A DNA stretch of 64,000 bases from Lampris incognitus. Its lineage: Eukaryota > Chordata > Actinopteri > Lampriformes > Lampridae. A model generated the notes under the pieces. It made no database searches, was not told the DNA's origin, and saw only the letters and a program-made list of their open reading frames with translations. Of the stretch, positions 11,801 through 20,912 are shown in pieces. The first letter of the stretch is position 1. Each line of letters begins with the position of its first letter. The translations under genes and the position numbers were made by a program. Location of the stretch: assembly GCF_029633865.1 (NCBI RefSeq), contig NC_079216.1, positions 18,603,315 through 18,667,314 of the forward strand, given 5' to 3'.

Positions 11801-14792
11801 CACTTTGAAATCGCTCTGTGTCAGGAATGCCAGACACATCTCCCGCCTAATGTCAATGTGACCAACTTGCAGGAAATGTCCGTCTCACCAGTTAATCCCT
11901 ACGAGCCCTTGAGATGCTAATTCTGACCTCTGACCTCCCTGTGGCAGGGAGTTAAGTGAAGAGAATTTTCCTCTGAGGATTTAGTTTTTATCCCCAGATG
12001 TATCAAGCTTCAGTACGGTGGAGAGGAGTGTCAAAATGAGGCCTGGAACTGGTTGGCTGCTAACCAGCTGTCAACTGTCATCACCACCAAAGAATCAAGG
12101 TAGAGTCAGTGTTTCCATGATTGTTGTTTCTGGACAGCTTTGAATTTGAAAATGTTAGAGACTTGACTTGAATTTTTGATAGGGTAATTTGATTCTGTCG
12201 ATTTTGTCAGTACTTAATGTACTTACTCAGGGACGTCGAACGTTTACAAGTGCTTTAAAGCTTAGAATTATCACTGTTATCATCATTATTAACAATATTA
12301 GACAACTGCTGTGTACTCTGAGTGGGTGATTTTGATTACATTATTGTACCACAGATGTGTCCATATGTCTCTCTCATGCTTACCTCCTCCTCCTGCTCCC
12401 TGATGTCAGTGCCACAGATGAAGCCTGGAGACTCCTGGCCTCCTACCTGGAGAGCCATGCATCGCCCAGTGCTCAGTATCACCGCTGTGTCATCAACAAG
12501 CTGCTGTCCCATGGCGTTCCCTTACCTGACTGGCTGATCAATGCCTACAAGGTGGGTGGTCAACCAGTTTGAATGCAGCGTTTTTTTCTTTCTTCTCTAT
12601 AGTTATTGTTTCAAGACAACATTGATCAGCAACGCAAACTGCCCTGAAAATGTTTAAAATGAACAGCTGTAGTATTCTGATCAAAGCCCCTCAAATCACT
12701 TACTTGAAAATGTAGGTGTAATGTCTGATAGGGTGAGACATCATTTAGAAGTACCTTTACATTCTTACATTTATATTTGATTGGTGAAAAGGTTGAAAGT
12801 GATGTGAATTTTGAAATCATTGATTCTTGTGGATTCTTATCTCAACTACCGTTAAAACGGCAGAACCACCAGATGTTAGACAATCAGCAACAACAACTCA
12901 GGAGTCTGTAAAGCTGAGGAGCTCATGGCTGTTTTGGAACATCGGTGATGAAGGTTTCTCTGTTTGTCCAGGGAGTGGATGCAGCAGCTCTCCTCCGGCT
13001 CTACTTGAACTATGACCTCCTGGATGCAGCAGCTGAACTGGTACTGGAGTACGTGGACGCTCTGCTGGGGAAGGGCCACCAGTACTTTGGAATCGAGGTA
13101 CCATCTGTTAGCTCGGATGACTCCTAGTGTATGGAGTTATCCATTTAGGAAAAAATAACAATACTTTTGTCTAGAGCATAATATCTGGACTGGATCGAGA
13201 GATTTTGTTGGTTTAGTTAGAAGTGGCTTGGCAAAAATTACTAGACCCCCTGTCACTCTTAGCTAAAAAGATTATGCTGGAAATAATTCAGTTTGAAAAG
13301 GTAGTGGCTCTATAAAATGTAGTCTACAATATAAGGACTGGGTTTAACTTTAAGCAATAGTATTGTGTGCGTGCGCGTGTATGTGTAGATGCTGAGAAAG
13401 TCAGTTTATCTTCTTAAAGAGTTGAAAGGACAAAAAAGAATCCAGAATATCACCAATACCTAGTTCAGTTATCAAACCTAGTCACCCTTAGCCGATACAC
13501 AATGTAGTTGCTTCTCTGTGAAGTTGGGCAGCAAACTTTGAGACTTGTATTATTTCATTATTTTTACCTGGAAATTATTCTTATCATTTTCTGTTCTTTT
13601 CCGAGATGCGTAGTGACCCCAACTTGCCGCCAGAAACACTTTGCTGTTTTATCTCTGCCTCTTGTCTTTGGCAGATGCCTCTCTCAGCCACGGCACCGCT
13701 AGTATGGCTACCGTACACTGCCATAGACCAGCTGCTCCAGTCACTGAACGAAACACAGACCAACGCCAGCGTAAGTCAACACACACTGATGTATGCGCCT
13801 CAGTTTTGGCTCTAGGTGGCTTCACACCAGTCAGGCAGTTAATCCAAGTCATAAATCTGCTCAAGCAAAATGTCTCCGGGTTCCAGACAGACTTTTTAAT
13901 GACAAGAGTAACATTTCAGAGCAACATCATAGCACAAATCAATCTGAAAAGTAGAAGTCAAAAACCTGTAGGAAAAACAAGCTCTTAGTGAGCGTTCCTC
14001 TGTAGAGAAGTAGTGCACTGAGAAACGGCGTTGTAAGATGGCTGCAACACTTTAAAGGCCTTTTTTTTTAAATGTCATAACGCATTTAAATCTCAATTTA
14101 TATAGGTGTCATTCAGTTTTAAGACCAGTCATGGTTTGTTTTGTGAGAGGTCAAGGTCTGATTCACTTTAACTGGGGGGAAAACAACTCTACTGTAGGTG
14201 GATGGAGTGAGTCAGAGTTACTTCATCACTGAATGGGTTTAATTACATGCTGGCTTTTGGGCGAAAGCTTCATACCCTGGTGAAGGTCTTGCTGTCTTTT
14301 TTCTGTACTTACTTAGCTCAGTGACTTATCCCTTTGTTTACAAATCAACATAATATTCTTGAGTATCTCCATGGGGGGGGTTATACATGGCTCATGATTA
14401 CTTTTCCTAGTTGGCGACACCGACGATCATTTTCGGGCGCCTTAACTTATTGGGGTCTATGGAAGTTTGTAATTTAGAATTCATCAATTGATATCATTTG
14501 AGGCTCCTGATTGCTAAATACTTTATTTGTGCATGTTAACATACTTCATTGGGGTTTTTTGTCCAGAGCACCCTCCATTACCAAAATTACAATGATTCTT
14601 AGCAGGGGGAGCCCCATTGGCAATATAACCTCCAACCCCGAGTTGGAAAAAGTAGTGATGGCAGTTAAGCTGCAGACAAGCTGGTCTTAATTTGTTTTCA
14701 TCTCCCAGGTCTTGAACAAACTGCGAGACAAGCTGGATGACTACCACAAACTGGTGGCACAGACAACGAGGCGAAGAGTCCTGGCTCAGTAG
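956..14792 (+). CDS. nup160: nup160, C-terminal 434 codons in 12 exons (partial gene)
   Basis: Nucleoporin 160 is the largest scaffold protein of the NUP107-160 Y complex of the nuclear pore; its C-terminal alpha-helical solenoid contacts other Y-complex members. Twelve exons (956-1050, 1436-1532, 1878-1983, 3196-3356, 4747-4807, 8423-8533, 8919-9042, 11998-12099, 12410-12551, 12972-13097, 13675-13770, 14709-14792) total 1305 nt, exactly 435 codons with a TAG stop, and all splice phases fit. Blocks such as YELLYAFHI, RLIRPEYAWIVQP, FEGLAFKCIKLQ, CVINKLLSHGVPLP and GKGHQYFGIE are as in vertebrate NUP160. The C terminus ends RRRVLAQ, different from the human end. About two thirds of the protein lies upstream of the window. 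Introns 5 and 7 are swollen by nested transposons. No frame damage is seen. Confidence 0.96.
1436..1532 (+). CDS. nup160: nup160 exon 2 of window
   Basis: Pyrimidine-rich acceptor CCCCCCTCCAG; donor GAG|GTAACT. It encodes QLDCLRQLVVVLCERSQLQD and ends NLHDE in phase 0. Confidence 0.93.
1878..1983 (+). CDS. nup160: nup160 exon 3 of window
   Basis: Acceptor TTGACAG; donor AAAG|GTGAAC. It encodes VVSIIESRARAVDLLSHNYY and ends RHNYRK plus one base of an Ala codon. Confidence 0.93.
2270..2575 (-). mobile_element. LINE reverse-transcriptase C-terminal fragment (RTE/CR1-type tail)
   Basis: The minus strand encodes a block (from about 2522 downward) with KWLGHVWRRD, then GKRKRGRPKRRFMDVVREDM, which is the typical C-terminal tail of fish non-LTR reverse transcriptases. 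It is 5'-truncated and lies in the intron before exon 3196-3356. The exact clade cannot be set by eye. Confidence 0.6.
3196..3356 (+). CDS. nup160: nup160 exon 4 of window
   Basis: Acceptor TTTTCCCCAG; donor GTG|GTATGT. It encodes GTVMFEFGMRLGREVRTQRG through RLIRPEYAWIVQP and ends SGAV in phase 0. Confidence 0.94.
3362..3640. repeat. Teleost dispersed repeat with CTTGTGAGGACC / GGTCCTCACAAATATAG ends
   Basis: Left end: ACTTGTGAGGACC, then ACTTGTGGGGACC. Right end: GGTCCTCACAAATATAG. The ends are inverted relative to each other, and the core contains CTAACC-like words. Sequences of this form are abundant in teleost introns. The left edge is only a few bases past the splice donor of exon 3196-3356. 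No coding capacity; probably a non-autonomous DNA element. Confidence 0.6.
3641..4746. other. nup160 intron, no gene seen
   Basis: It holds a G-tract (about 4042-4055) and short A/T runs. Nothing coding is supported before the exon at 4747. Confidence 0.6.
4747..4807 (+). CDS. nup160: nup160 exon 5 of window
   Basis: Acceptor CACTGCAG; donor CCAG|GTGGGT. It encodes YERPGTSPKRNYDGEVTLDP plus one base. This short exon corresponds to the variable linker that precedes the ILELxDLEKE block in vertebrate NUP160. Confidence 0.92.
5077..6787 (+). mobile_element. L2-clade (Maui-like) LINE, 5'-truncated, degraded
   Basis: It carries frameshifted reverse-transcriptase pieces: LLKKKPTLNPAQVENYRPVS (about 5294-5353), LLDLSAALDLVNHQ, GVPKGSVLGP, then a palm block with YSDDTQLFLSF in place of YADDTQ, SARNLGVMVDDQLTF, and a C-terminal RIDYCNSLLAGLPACTFKPL. 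The 3' end has TTTGGATAAAAGCGTCTGCTAAATGA, typical of fish L2. A 9-bp duplication AATCACTCA flanks it (5068-5076 and 6788-6796). Several stops and frameshifts make it inactive. Confidence 0.88.
6918..7320 (+). mobile_element. tRNA-derived SINE, complete copy with 15-bp target duplication
   Basis: The head has an A-box-like GGTGGTGTAGCGGTCTAAGC and a B-box-like GGTTTCGCGCC. The 3' end (ACTAAATTGGGAGAAAAAGG) resembles the tail of the other abundant SINE in this window. Flanking copies of AACTAAAC(A/G)TTGTGT (6903-6917, 7321-7335) mark insertion into the Penelope-related element. Confidence 0.78.
7373..8422. other. nup160 intron, unique-looking AT-rich sequence
   Basis: No repeat signature or coding block is seen up to the acceptor CCTCTGTTAG at 8413-8422. 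Confidence 0.55.
8423..8533 (+). CDS. nup160: nup160 exon 6 of window
   Basis: Acceptor CCTCTGTTAG; donor GCAG|GTGCTT. It encodes KRQVDILELKDLEKEYILAR followed by SRLTLAQHHP and ends IA plus one base. Confidence 0.93.
8719..8799. repeat. (GT)n microsatellite, about 40 units
   Basis: Uninterrupted GT dinucleotides in the nup160 intron, about 190 nt downstream of an exon donor. Confidence 0.98.
8919..9042 (+). CDS. nup160: nup160 exon 7 of window
   Basis: Acceptor TTTTTTCAG; donor TTTAA|GTAAGT. It encodes SASAVEMVSLLVQTGLFDCA, then LSLCQTFKLPFTPVFEGLAF, and ends two bases into a Lys codon. Confidence 0.94.
9470..9845 (-). mobile_element. tRNA-derived SINE, family 1, inserted in the Penelope element
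   Basis: Read on the minus strand, the head carries an A box (TGATGCAGTGGTTAGCG) and a B box (GGTTCAAGCCC). The body contains GTCTGCGTGGGTTTCCTC-type sequence and a CA tract (9602-9635). The tail ends in GGATAAGCGG and GGAT-like repeats. A second copy lies at 50583-50945. Confidence 0.8.
9846..11080 (-). mobile_element. L2/CR1-like LINE fragments in permuted order
   Basis: On the minus strand, 11080-10130 encodes the later part of a reverse transcriptase (YANNTQLYMPL, LNDDKSE-like, VKNLGVIVDANLSF, then LVQNTAAQLI-like and FLHWLPVIFKLILKILLLIF) and ends in a 3' UTR with a TTA-repeat tail. Downstream, about 10090-9846 encodes the earlier palm part (LDLS/DH-type block, then CGV-type and GP motifs). 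Protein order is therefore later part first. Stops and frameshifts occur throughout. Confidence 0.65.
11081..11130 (+). mobile_element. Head fragment of the abundant SINE (family 2), plus strand
   Basis: GCGTCCGGGTGGCGTGGCTG followed by TCTATTCC and CTACCAACACGGG matches the tRNA-like head of the SINE found repeatedly in ptprb introns. Only about 50 bp remain, at the junction with the resumed Penelope frame. Confidence 0.6.
11998..12099 (+). CDS. nup160: nup160 exon 8 of window
   Basis: Acceptor TTTTATCCCCAG; donor TCAAG|GTAGAG. It encodes CIKLQYGGEECQNEAWNWLA followed by ANQLSTVITTKES, ending two bases into a Ser codon. Confidence 0.94.
12410..12551 (+). CDS. nup160: nup160 exon 9 of window
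   Basis: Acceptor CTGATGTCAG; donor AAG|GTGGGT. It encodes ATDEAWRLLASYLESHASPS through CVINKLLSHGVPLPDWLINA and ends YK in phase 0. Confidence 0.94.
12972..13097 (+). CDS. nup160: nup160 exon 10 of window
   Basis: Acceptor TTTGTCCAG; donor GAG|GTACCA. It encodes GVDAAALLRLYLNYDLLDAA, then LLGKGHQYFGIE. Confidence 0.94.
13675..13770 (+). CDS. nup160: nup160 exon 11 of window
   Basis: Acceptor CTTTGGCAG; donor AGC|GTAAGT. It encodes MPLSATAPLVWLPYTAIDQL, then the less conserved LNETQTNAS. Confidence 0.93.
13771..14708. other. Last nup160 intron, no feature recognised
   Basis: Ordinary AT-rich intron between the two final exons. It contains a short G tract (about 14373-14380); no repeat family or RNA gene was identified. 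Confidence 0.55.
14709..14792 (+). CDS. nup160: nup160 last coding exon
   Basis: Acceptor ATCTCCCAG. It encodes VLNKLRDKLDDYHKLVAQTT, then RRRVLAQ and TAG at 14790-14792. The helical LxDKLDDY segment aligns with the vertebrate C terminus; the last residues diverge. Confidence 0.93.
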   Translation, partial: VLNKLRDKLDDYHKLVAQTTRRRVLAQ

Positions 14793-15220
14793 ATCCAGTT
14801 CTGGGTCTGCTGATGTCCCTGAAGGTCGCCCCCCCCCCCCCCCCAAAAAAAAAACAGACTTCTGCGCCACACACCAGGAATAAATTGGAAGATTTAAAAT
14901 ATTTTTGTACTGTTAAATTAAAAATGATTTGTATCAATTTTACATTTTTTTCCCATTGGAAATTGGTGTGCATTTGATCCGAGGACTCTGTGTAAAATAC
15001 TCGGAAGATTGGTCTTGTTTTACCTCCATAAGGCGCTTAAGTATAATGTAAATATTGTCTGTGTCTGCATATTGGGTTGAAATAGCAAAAGATTTCTTCC
15101 CAATGTGTATTTTTTTAGTACATTATCAATATTGCTTTTTTTTTGTACTGCCTGTGTCATATTTTACCATGAGGTTGTTTGTAAATTGTGATACAATAAA
15201 GTCTTTTCAAATCCTTGCAG
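14793..15220 (+). other. nup160: nup160 3' UTR
   Basis: This follows the TAG stop. It contains a C/A homopolymer (about 14826-14854), a weak early AATAAA at 14879-14884, and a well placed AATAAA at 15195-15200 with a T/G-rich stretch after it. The latter is the likely main polyadenylation signal. Confidence 0.7.
15195..15200 (+). terminator. nup160: Polyadenylation signal AATAAA of nup160
   Basis: Canonical AATAAA about 400 nt after the stop. The cleavage site is expected 10-30 nt later. Confidence 0.65.
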
Positions 15221-17637
15221 GAGTGGTCCTTGAATGAAGTCTGTTCAACATAAGAGTAAAACTGATCTTGACGGGAAGAAAAATGAGTTAACTGTGAAAC
15301 AACTGAAAACGGTCATTACATGTTCTCCAAAGGGACAAGTCAACAATTTCTACTGAAATACTGAGAATCAAAAGGTGAAAACTTGCACATCGGCAGCAAA
15401 ACACTCAAATAGCTCCAGCTGAAATGTAACCGTAAGCTACTGAATGCTATGTACAGCTGTTCCTATGATTTGAAGTTTTTACCTTGTGCTTAGAGGACAA
15501 TCGAACCCCTAAGACACGGGTGATCGTTGGGTATACAACTAAATTACTGCCAGCGATCAGCAAAAAGTTTGTCGACTTTAAGTGGTGATCTGTGAAGTCG
15601 GTTTCCTTTCCTACTACCAAGTGAAACGCCAGATGAAATTCTGTGACAAACTGTTGAACTTATATTTACCCCAGCAGCATCATCGCTAGAGTAATTACAA
15701 GTTTACGACCTTTACGGCATGTCATCCCGTCCCCACCCTATACTTCCAAGTGTCTCTCCAGTCTTGTCAAAACTAAAACACAGAAGAAAAAAAAAGTCTG
15801 GGCGAAGTATCACTGCTGAGGCGTACAAGTGGCACAGAACTTGGCAAAAAGGCCTTGTGCCATCGATCAGCCCTTTCCATCCATAAACTATACAGATCTC
15901 ACCACAGTCATCCTTCACCATGACTGGTCACTGTGTCCATCGAGCCTTTTTCTGCAAAGAATGCAACATTTTCAGTGAGCTGACGCCAGCTCCTCCATTG
16001 CCATTAGACCCGGAGGTAATAAAATATAGACCGGTGAAGTTCTTGTTTTTTAACGGGTTTGTAATAGGATTTCCTCTCTAACCACAACATCCAACATGTC
16101 TCGTGAAACCTAACAGTGTCCAGTTTCATGATACTTTCATCCATGTGGCTAACAGATCAGAGTAGACTGCACTTAATAAAACCAGATTGGGCTCAAATGA
16201 GAAGGGTTTTTCTTTCAGGGCCCACACAGGGCAAGGTCAAGCTAAAGACAAAGTGAGTGGAGCTGATGGGGATTTGATGTCTTGCTCAAGGAGACTTCAG
16301 CAGGGTAGGAGGAGGAACACAACACAGATCCACCATCTGGTTCTTTCTGTAGGTCTCCCCACCCACTACACCACCCTGATGCTCTCCTCCAAAGCCACTG
16401 GTGCCAGCCACATAACCACTAACCAGTGATACGAGCTCCCATTAAATGCCAAAAGTGTAAAACTGGCATCCTGCTATTTAAAGCTATGAAATTACACTGG
16501 ACAAGAAAAACACATTTCAGTGTTTAAATCTCTTGATAAACTGGAGGAGACCAAGACCAATTCTGTGCACAGTGAGCTTCAAGTCAGCACTGAAATATAC
16601 TTTGTTGTTTTGGGCCCAATCTCACCCATTTGATGAGCAGACATTCTCAGAGAAGATGAAGACGGCTCTGTCTAGTCTGAGACTGTGGTGACATTCCTGG
16701 GTAATTAAATTGTTCTGTTTATATACTCCGCACTGCTGAGTCGATCTTTAAAGGCCAGAGTGGAAACACAGTCACACATTCTGAAAACTTGACAAGCTCA
16801 CACAAACCTCCGTGCCAAGAAAAGACCTCGGCACAAAGAATACCAAACATTCAGCACTGGAGAGAGATTAAAGGCTATTTAAGGTTATGCAGGGTACCAG
16901 TCCTCCAAAAAGCTTGACACACGCCCCTCCCCCCCGAAAAAAAGAAGCTTTCCAATGACATACGGCTCCACAAACCTGAGCTAGACAAGAGTATGACACG
17001 CACGAGACAGGACAAAGGCCTCTTATCGGCTGAGTACAAATAAAAACAGAACAGACATTTATTGTGCCAGAATCTACTGTACATAGTCAGAAACATAATG
17101 TTGTGTACCATGTAATCCTCAGATACTGAAATTACAGCAGCATGTAGTCAATCATATTTAAAAAAAAAAAAGGCTAAATGGAATGCTTTGTTCAGTAATA
17201 CTGATTTGTACCATATAAGGAGAGGGAATGGGTGAGGAGGATGAGGAATGCAGTCCATTCTTATTAACATAATAAACAACCCAAAATGCACTGTAGAATG
17301 AGTGAAGGAAAAGAGGTATTATATTACCATAGGAATAAATTGGTATATGGCAAGTACCTAGGGTTTACAATTTTTTTTTCTTTTTTGGGTCCCCCTGAAT
17401 TCCATTACAGGTAACCGCACAAAAAAAGTCTGTTAACACATTTGTTTTTTTTGTTGTTTTTTTTTTGTTTTTGTTTTTTTAAGACTTTGTACTGGGAGAG
17501 TCTTTTCTCTCTGTGGGGTAAATATAAAGACAGCGCCCCCTCCCCCCCGTGCCTCAGGATGGTATTTAGAAATTAAAAAAAAAAAAAAAAACCGGGGAAG
17601 AGGTGAGGGGTGTGTAGGGATGGTGAAGAGGGAAGGG
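15221..17637 (-). other. frs2: Convergent intergenic region and frs2 3' UTR
   Basis: No coding exon is seen between the two convergent genes. The part nearest 17638 is the frs2 3' UTR and contains T- and A-tracts (17387-17395, 17448-17480, 17575-17591). A minus-strand AATAAA (plus-strand TTTATT, 17057-17062) is the nearest signal and would give a UTR of about 0.6 kb. Vertebrate FRS2 3' UTRs can be much longer, so the end is uncertain. Confidence 0.5.
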
Positions 17638-18789
17638 TCACACAGTGCTTTTTGTGGGCAGCTCGGTGCTGTTGTGCCGTGTCTTGCGCGAGGTGCCATC
17701 GTCCCGCGGCCGGGCCTTCTGCAGGTTTGACATGGCGGCCGTGCGCTCGATGTCAATGAGGGCGTAGAGCTCGGTACGACGAGTGGGCGTGCCGGGTGGC
17801 AGGGGTGAGGTGGGGGTGCGGGGTGTGTGGGGGTTACTGCCGTCCGAGACGCCCTTGTTTCCGGCTCCCGTGCTGCTGTCCATCTCCAGCTCGATGTAGT
17901 TCAGCGTCTTGGCCGGCTCTGGCTGGCCCGCCAGCGGCAGCCGCCGGAAGTCAAAGTTGAAGACGGTTGGCCCGTCAGCTCGGCGGCGGGCTGTTTCGGG
18001 CCGGTGGGCGCTGAGCGGCGCTGCGACATTCTCGGTGTTAACGTAGTTATGGGAGGGCTCCAGGGCTGCCGACAGGGGGTGTGAGTAGGAGTGCTGCAGC
18101 AGGCCATGGTGGTGGTGGTGGTTGTAGCCGTTAAGGGAGGGTGTCTTCAGGCTGCTGTTGCTGCTGCTGCGGCCAGTCTCCTCCTCCTCAGAGTTCGGCT
18201 TCCGCGCCTCCCAGACAGGTGGCAGTGCTGGCAGGTTCTCATAGTCCAGTAGGGCCGTGCGCCGCTGGGCCGAGTTGTTGACATTCTGGACGTCGGGGGT
18301 GAGGGGGGGCGGGCGGTGGCGCCTGGGGGCTGTGCCTGGGTTTGAGGAGATTGCAGAGGAAGAGGAGGTGGTGGTGGTGGTGGTGGTGTTGTTGGTGGCA
18401 GTGGAGCCGTTGGAGTGTGTGTGGGCCAGCTCCACTTCACCAGGCATTTCCTTGGCACTTTGCTGTGTGTCCATGTGGCCGTTGGTCTCTTTGGCCTCCT
18501 CCTCAGCCTCCAGGCTCTTGGACTCCTTTGCCTCCTGCTTCTCCTTCTCCTTGGCCATCAGCTGCCTCTGCACAGGGGTGGGACCCAGGACGAAACGTAC
18601 CCCCTGGGGCTCCAGCATCACCTGGGGCTCTTGGGGCAGTGCTGGGAGCTCAGTGCGGACCCTTGGAGGAGGTGGAGGGGTCGGAGGGCACTGTGACTGG
18701 GGAGAGCCAGGGCTCTCCAGAGGGGTGATGACTGTCAAGGGGCTGGGCTGGTCTTCCAGCAGCCCTGTGGTGTTGACATAGGTGTGTAC
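17638..18789 (-). CDS. frs2: frs2 exon 5 (large 3' coding exon)
   Basis: Acceptor TCTCAG precedes GTACACACC. It encodes residues 188-570, starting VHTYVNTTG. It carries all five docking tyrosines, a Pro-rich stretch near 220, Glu/Lys-rich helix-prone sequence near 265-290, a Thr/Ser run near 320-335, HHHHH near 410 and the conserved DDGTSRKTRHNSTELP C terminus, then TGA. GC content is far higher than in flanking introns. Confidence 0.95.
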   Translation of the reverse strand, partial: VHTYVNTTGLLEDQPSPLTVITPLESPGSPQSQCPPTPPPPPRVRTELPALPQEPQVMLEPQGVRFVLGPTPVQRQLMAKEKEKQEAKESKSLEAEEEAKETNGHMDTQQSAKEMPGEVELAHTHSNGSTATNNTTTTTTTSSSSAISSNPGTAPRRHRPPPLTPDVQNVNNSAQRRTALLDYENLPALPPVWEARKPNSEEEETGRSSSNSSLKTPSLNGYNHHHHHGLLQHSYSHPLSAALEPSHNYVNTENVAAPLSAHRPETARRRADGPTVFNFDFRRLPLAGQPEPAKTLNYIELEMDSSTGAGNKGVSDGSNPHTPRTPTSPLPPGTPTRRTELYALIDIERTAAMSNLQKARPRDDGTSRKTRHNSTELPTKSTV

Positions 18790-20862
18790 CTGAGATACAA
18801 AGAGTAACACGTTAAATCTTTATGCCATTAAGTGCATACACACGACATGTAGTCTTCTAAAGAAAAGGCTGAGCAGCCACTCCAAACATTTTGCACTGAG
18901 GTGCCACATTCTACTAAGTGTCAACCAAACAAGTAGTACAGCCAACAGCAACCATCAACTTTAAATGTGCCATTCTTTAAAAGGCTTTTTTTGTCCATTT
19001 TTACTTTAATCATAACTTTTATTTTCTAGTGATGAACAACAAAACAACATAAAAACAAATCAAAGCAAGCAAAACAAACATTCAGATAGAAAAGTACCCC
19101 CTACAGTAGTTATTTATTGAGGACTGGAGGTGTGAAACAAGTCTTTTGGGGGGAATGACATCCAACAGCAACAACTAAAATGGACAACCGCCTGTGTTTC
19201 TGAATGAAGAAATCTTGAGGAACAGTGGTGCTGCTGTGAGTGGTTTACTTTGTTTTAATTAGTATCACTCAGCAACCCCTGCTTATATTCACTAGTTATA
19301 TCATGCTTCAGGAATGCCAAAATACAACACATAGCACCTAAAAAACACCAACAACAAAAGGGAAAACATACTCAAATTGGCAAAATGAATGTTCTCCACT
19401 GATTTATAAGGTATTGTAGTCAGGACACAAAATAATCATCCTGTCCTGAAAAATATTAATAATCAAAACTAGCAACAGCAATGATAATAACAATAGTAAT
19501 ACGTTTGTATGCATTAATCCGTGTGTGTGTGTGGCGTCTTACCGCATCTTCAGCCACCAGTAAGGGGTGGGTGGACTCCTCTCCCACTGAAGGCAGACGG
19601 GTGCTGGCCACAGACGGGTGACGGGTGGAAGGGTGAGACGGGGCGTCACCCACAGAGGGGATCCTGGTCACACCATTTGGCACTGTGGGCACAGAGTATC
19701 CCAGAGCTATACACACACACACACACACAAATACACATGCATGGTTTAACAACTATTATACCGAGGCTATTTCTACCTAAGGAAAAGAAGTCAGGCGTCC
19801 GCCATGCTCAAGTATATGTTTGAGCAAGACACTGATACCAGCCACAAGGGGGCACTGTTCTGCAGCTGACCCTGTGCTCATAGAGCCCTGGAGAGGGTCC
19901 AGCAAGAAAAGGATCCCCAAAAGGGAATCAATTAAATGTCAAAACGCTGTTACCATTATTATATTACTACTATAACTGGCATTGTTGTCTCTACTACTAA
20001 TGTGCAGTTGGTAGAATTATTCTAGAGAATGAAGTGCACACCTAAAAATTAAGACTACAATAAAAAAAGAGGCTCTCTAAACTTACCCTGGCGCTTAAAA
20101 TAAGCAAATCTGCTTCAATCATCTCAAAAACCCTATGAAACCATTTTTCTCTGACAAGGACTTGCGTTTTAAAACTAACCTACATTGCTGGCATTGGCAA
20201 AAAACATGTCAGGGCCAGTTTCCTCAGATGTAGATTAAAAATCAATAAGCAGCACAATACAGTCATCATTATTCCGTGTTAATCTAAGTGAGAAAAATCC
20301 AAATTTGACTCGGGGAGAGGGGTTATTTAAAAGAACCTTCATTTAATAGTTTAGCCTCTAGTAAGTCACCATTTTAGCTAGCTGTTTACAATCTATGGTC
20401 GGGCAACTTCACCCCATCCACACTTGCTCCCTTGCCAAACCAGGTGGAGGGCTCGAGGTAGAACGTTGCTGTTTTTAAGTTTTACCCCCCCCCCTGCAGG
20501 AAGAGTTTAAACTATCAAATCACTACAGTCTAAACCAGTATTGTACATGGTCATATTTCACTTGTTCTCACTGCTATGTAACAGCATCAACTAGGGACAA
20601 ATGTAAAAGCTAAAATCAAGCAGTGCATTGGAGTCTTCCTCAGCAGGATCTCAGCACCGTCTGGCAAGCAAACACCGGCAAGCTGATCGCTCCAATTCTG
20701 ACAAGACTTTACTTGTGTTTTTTTTTCCCTTTTTAAATTGGACAAAGTAATTAGCTTATTACCATTAAGGCTGTTAACAAGGCATTAGGGTTGACCCAAG
20801 ATTTTGCCGGTCAACTAGTAGTGGTTAGTTGTCAAACGTTTATGATATTAATTTAACTATTA

Positions 20863-20912
<50 letters not shown>

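Noticed and set aside
15712..15921. Small gene between nup160 and frs2
   Set aside because: The frame has no family similarity, splice support or composition change; the region is better read as UTR or intergenic DNA.
17827..18781. Long antisense open frames over frs2 exon 5
   Set aside because: These mirror the GC-rich, repeat-containing frs2 coding exon on the other strand and show no domain.
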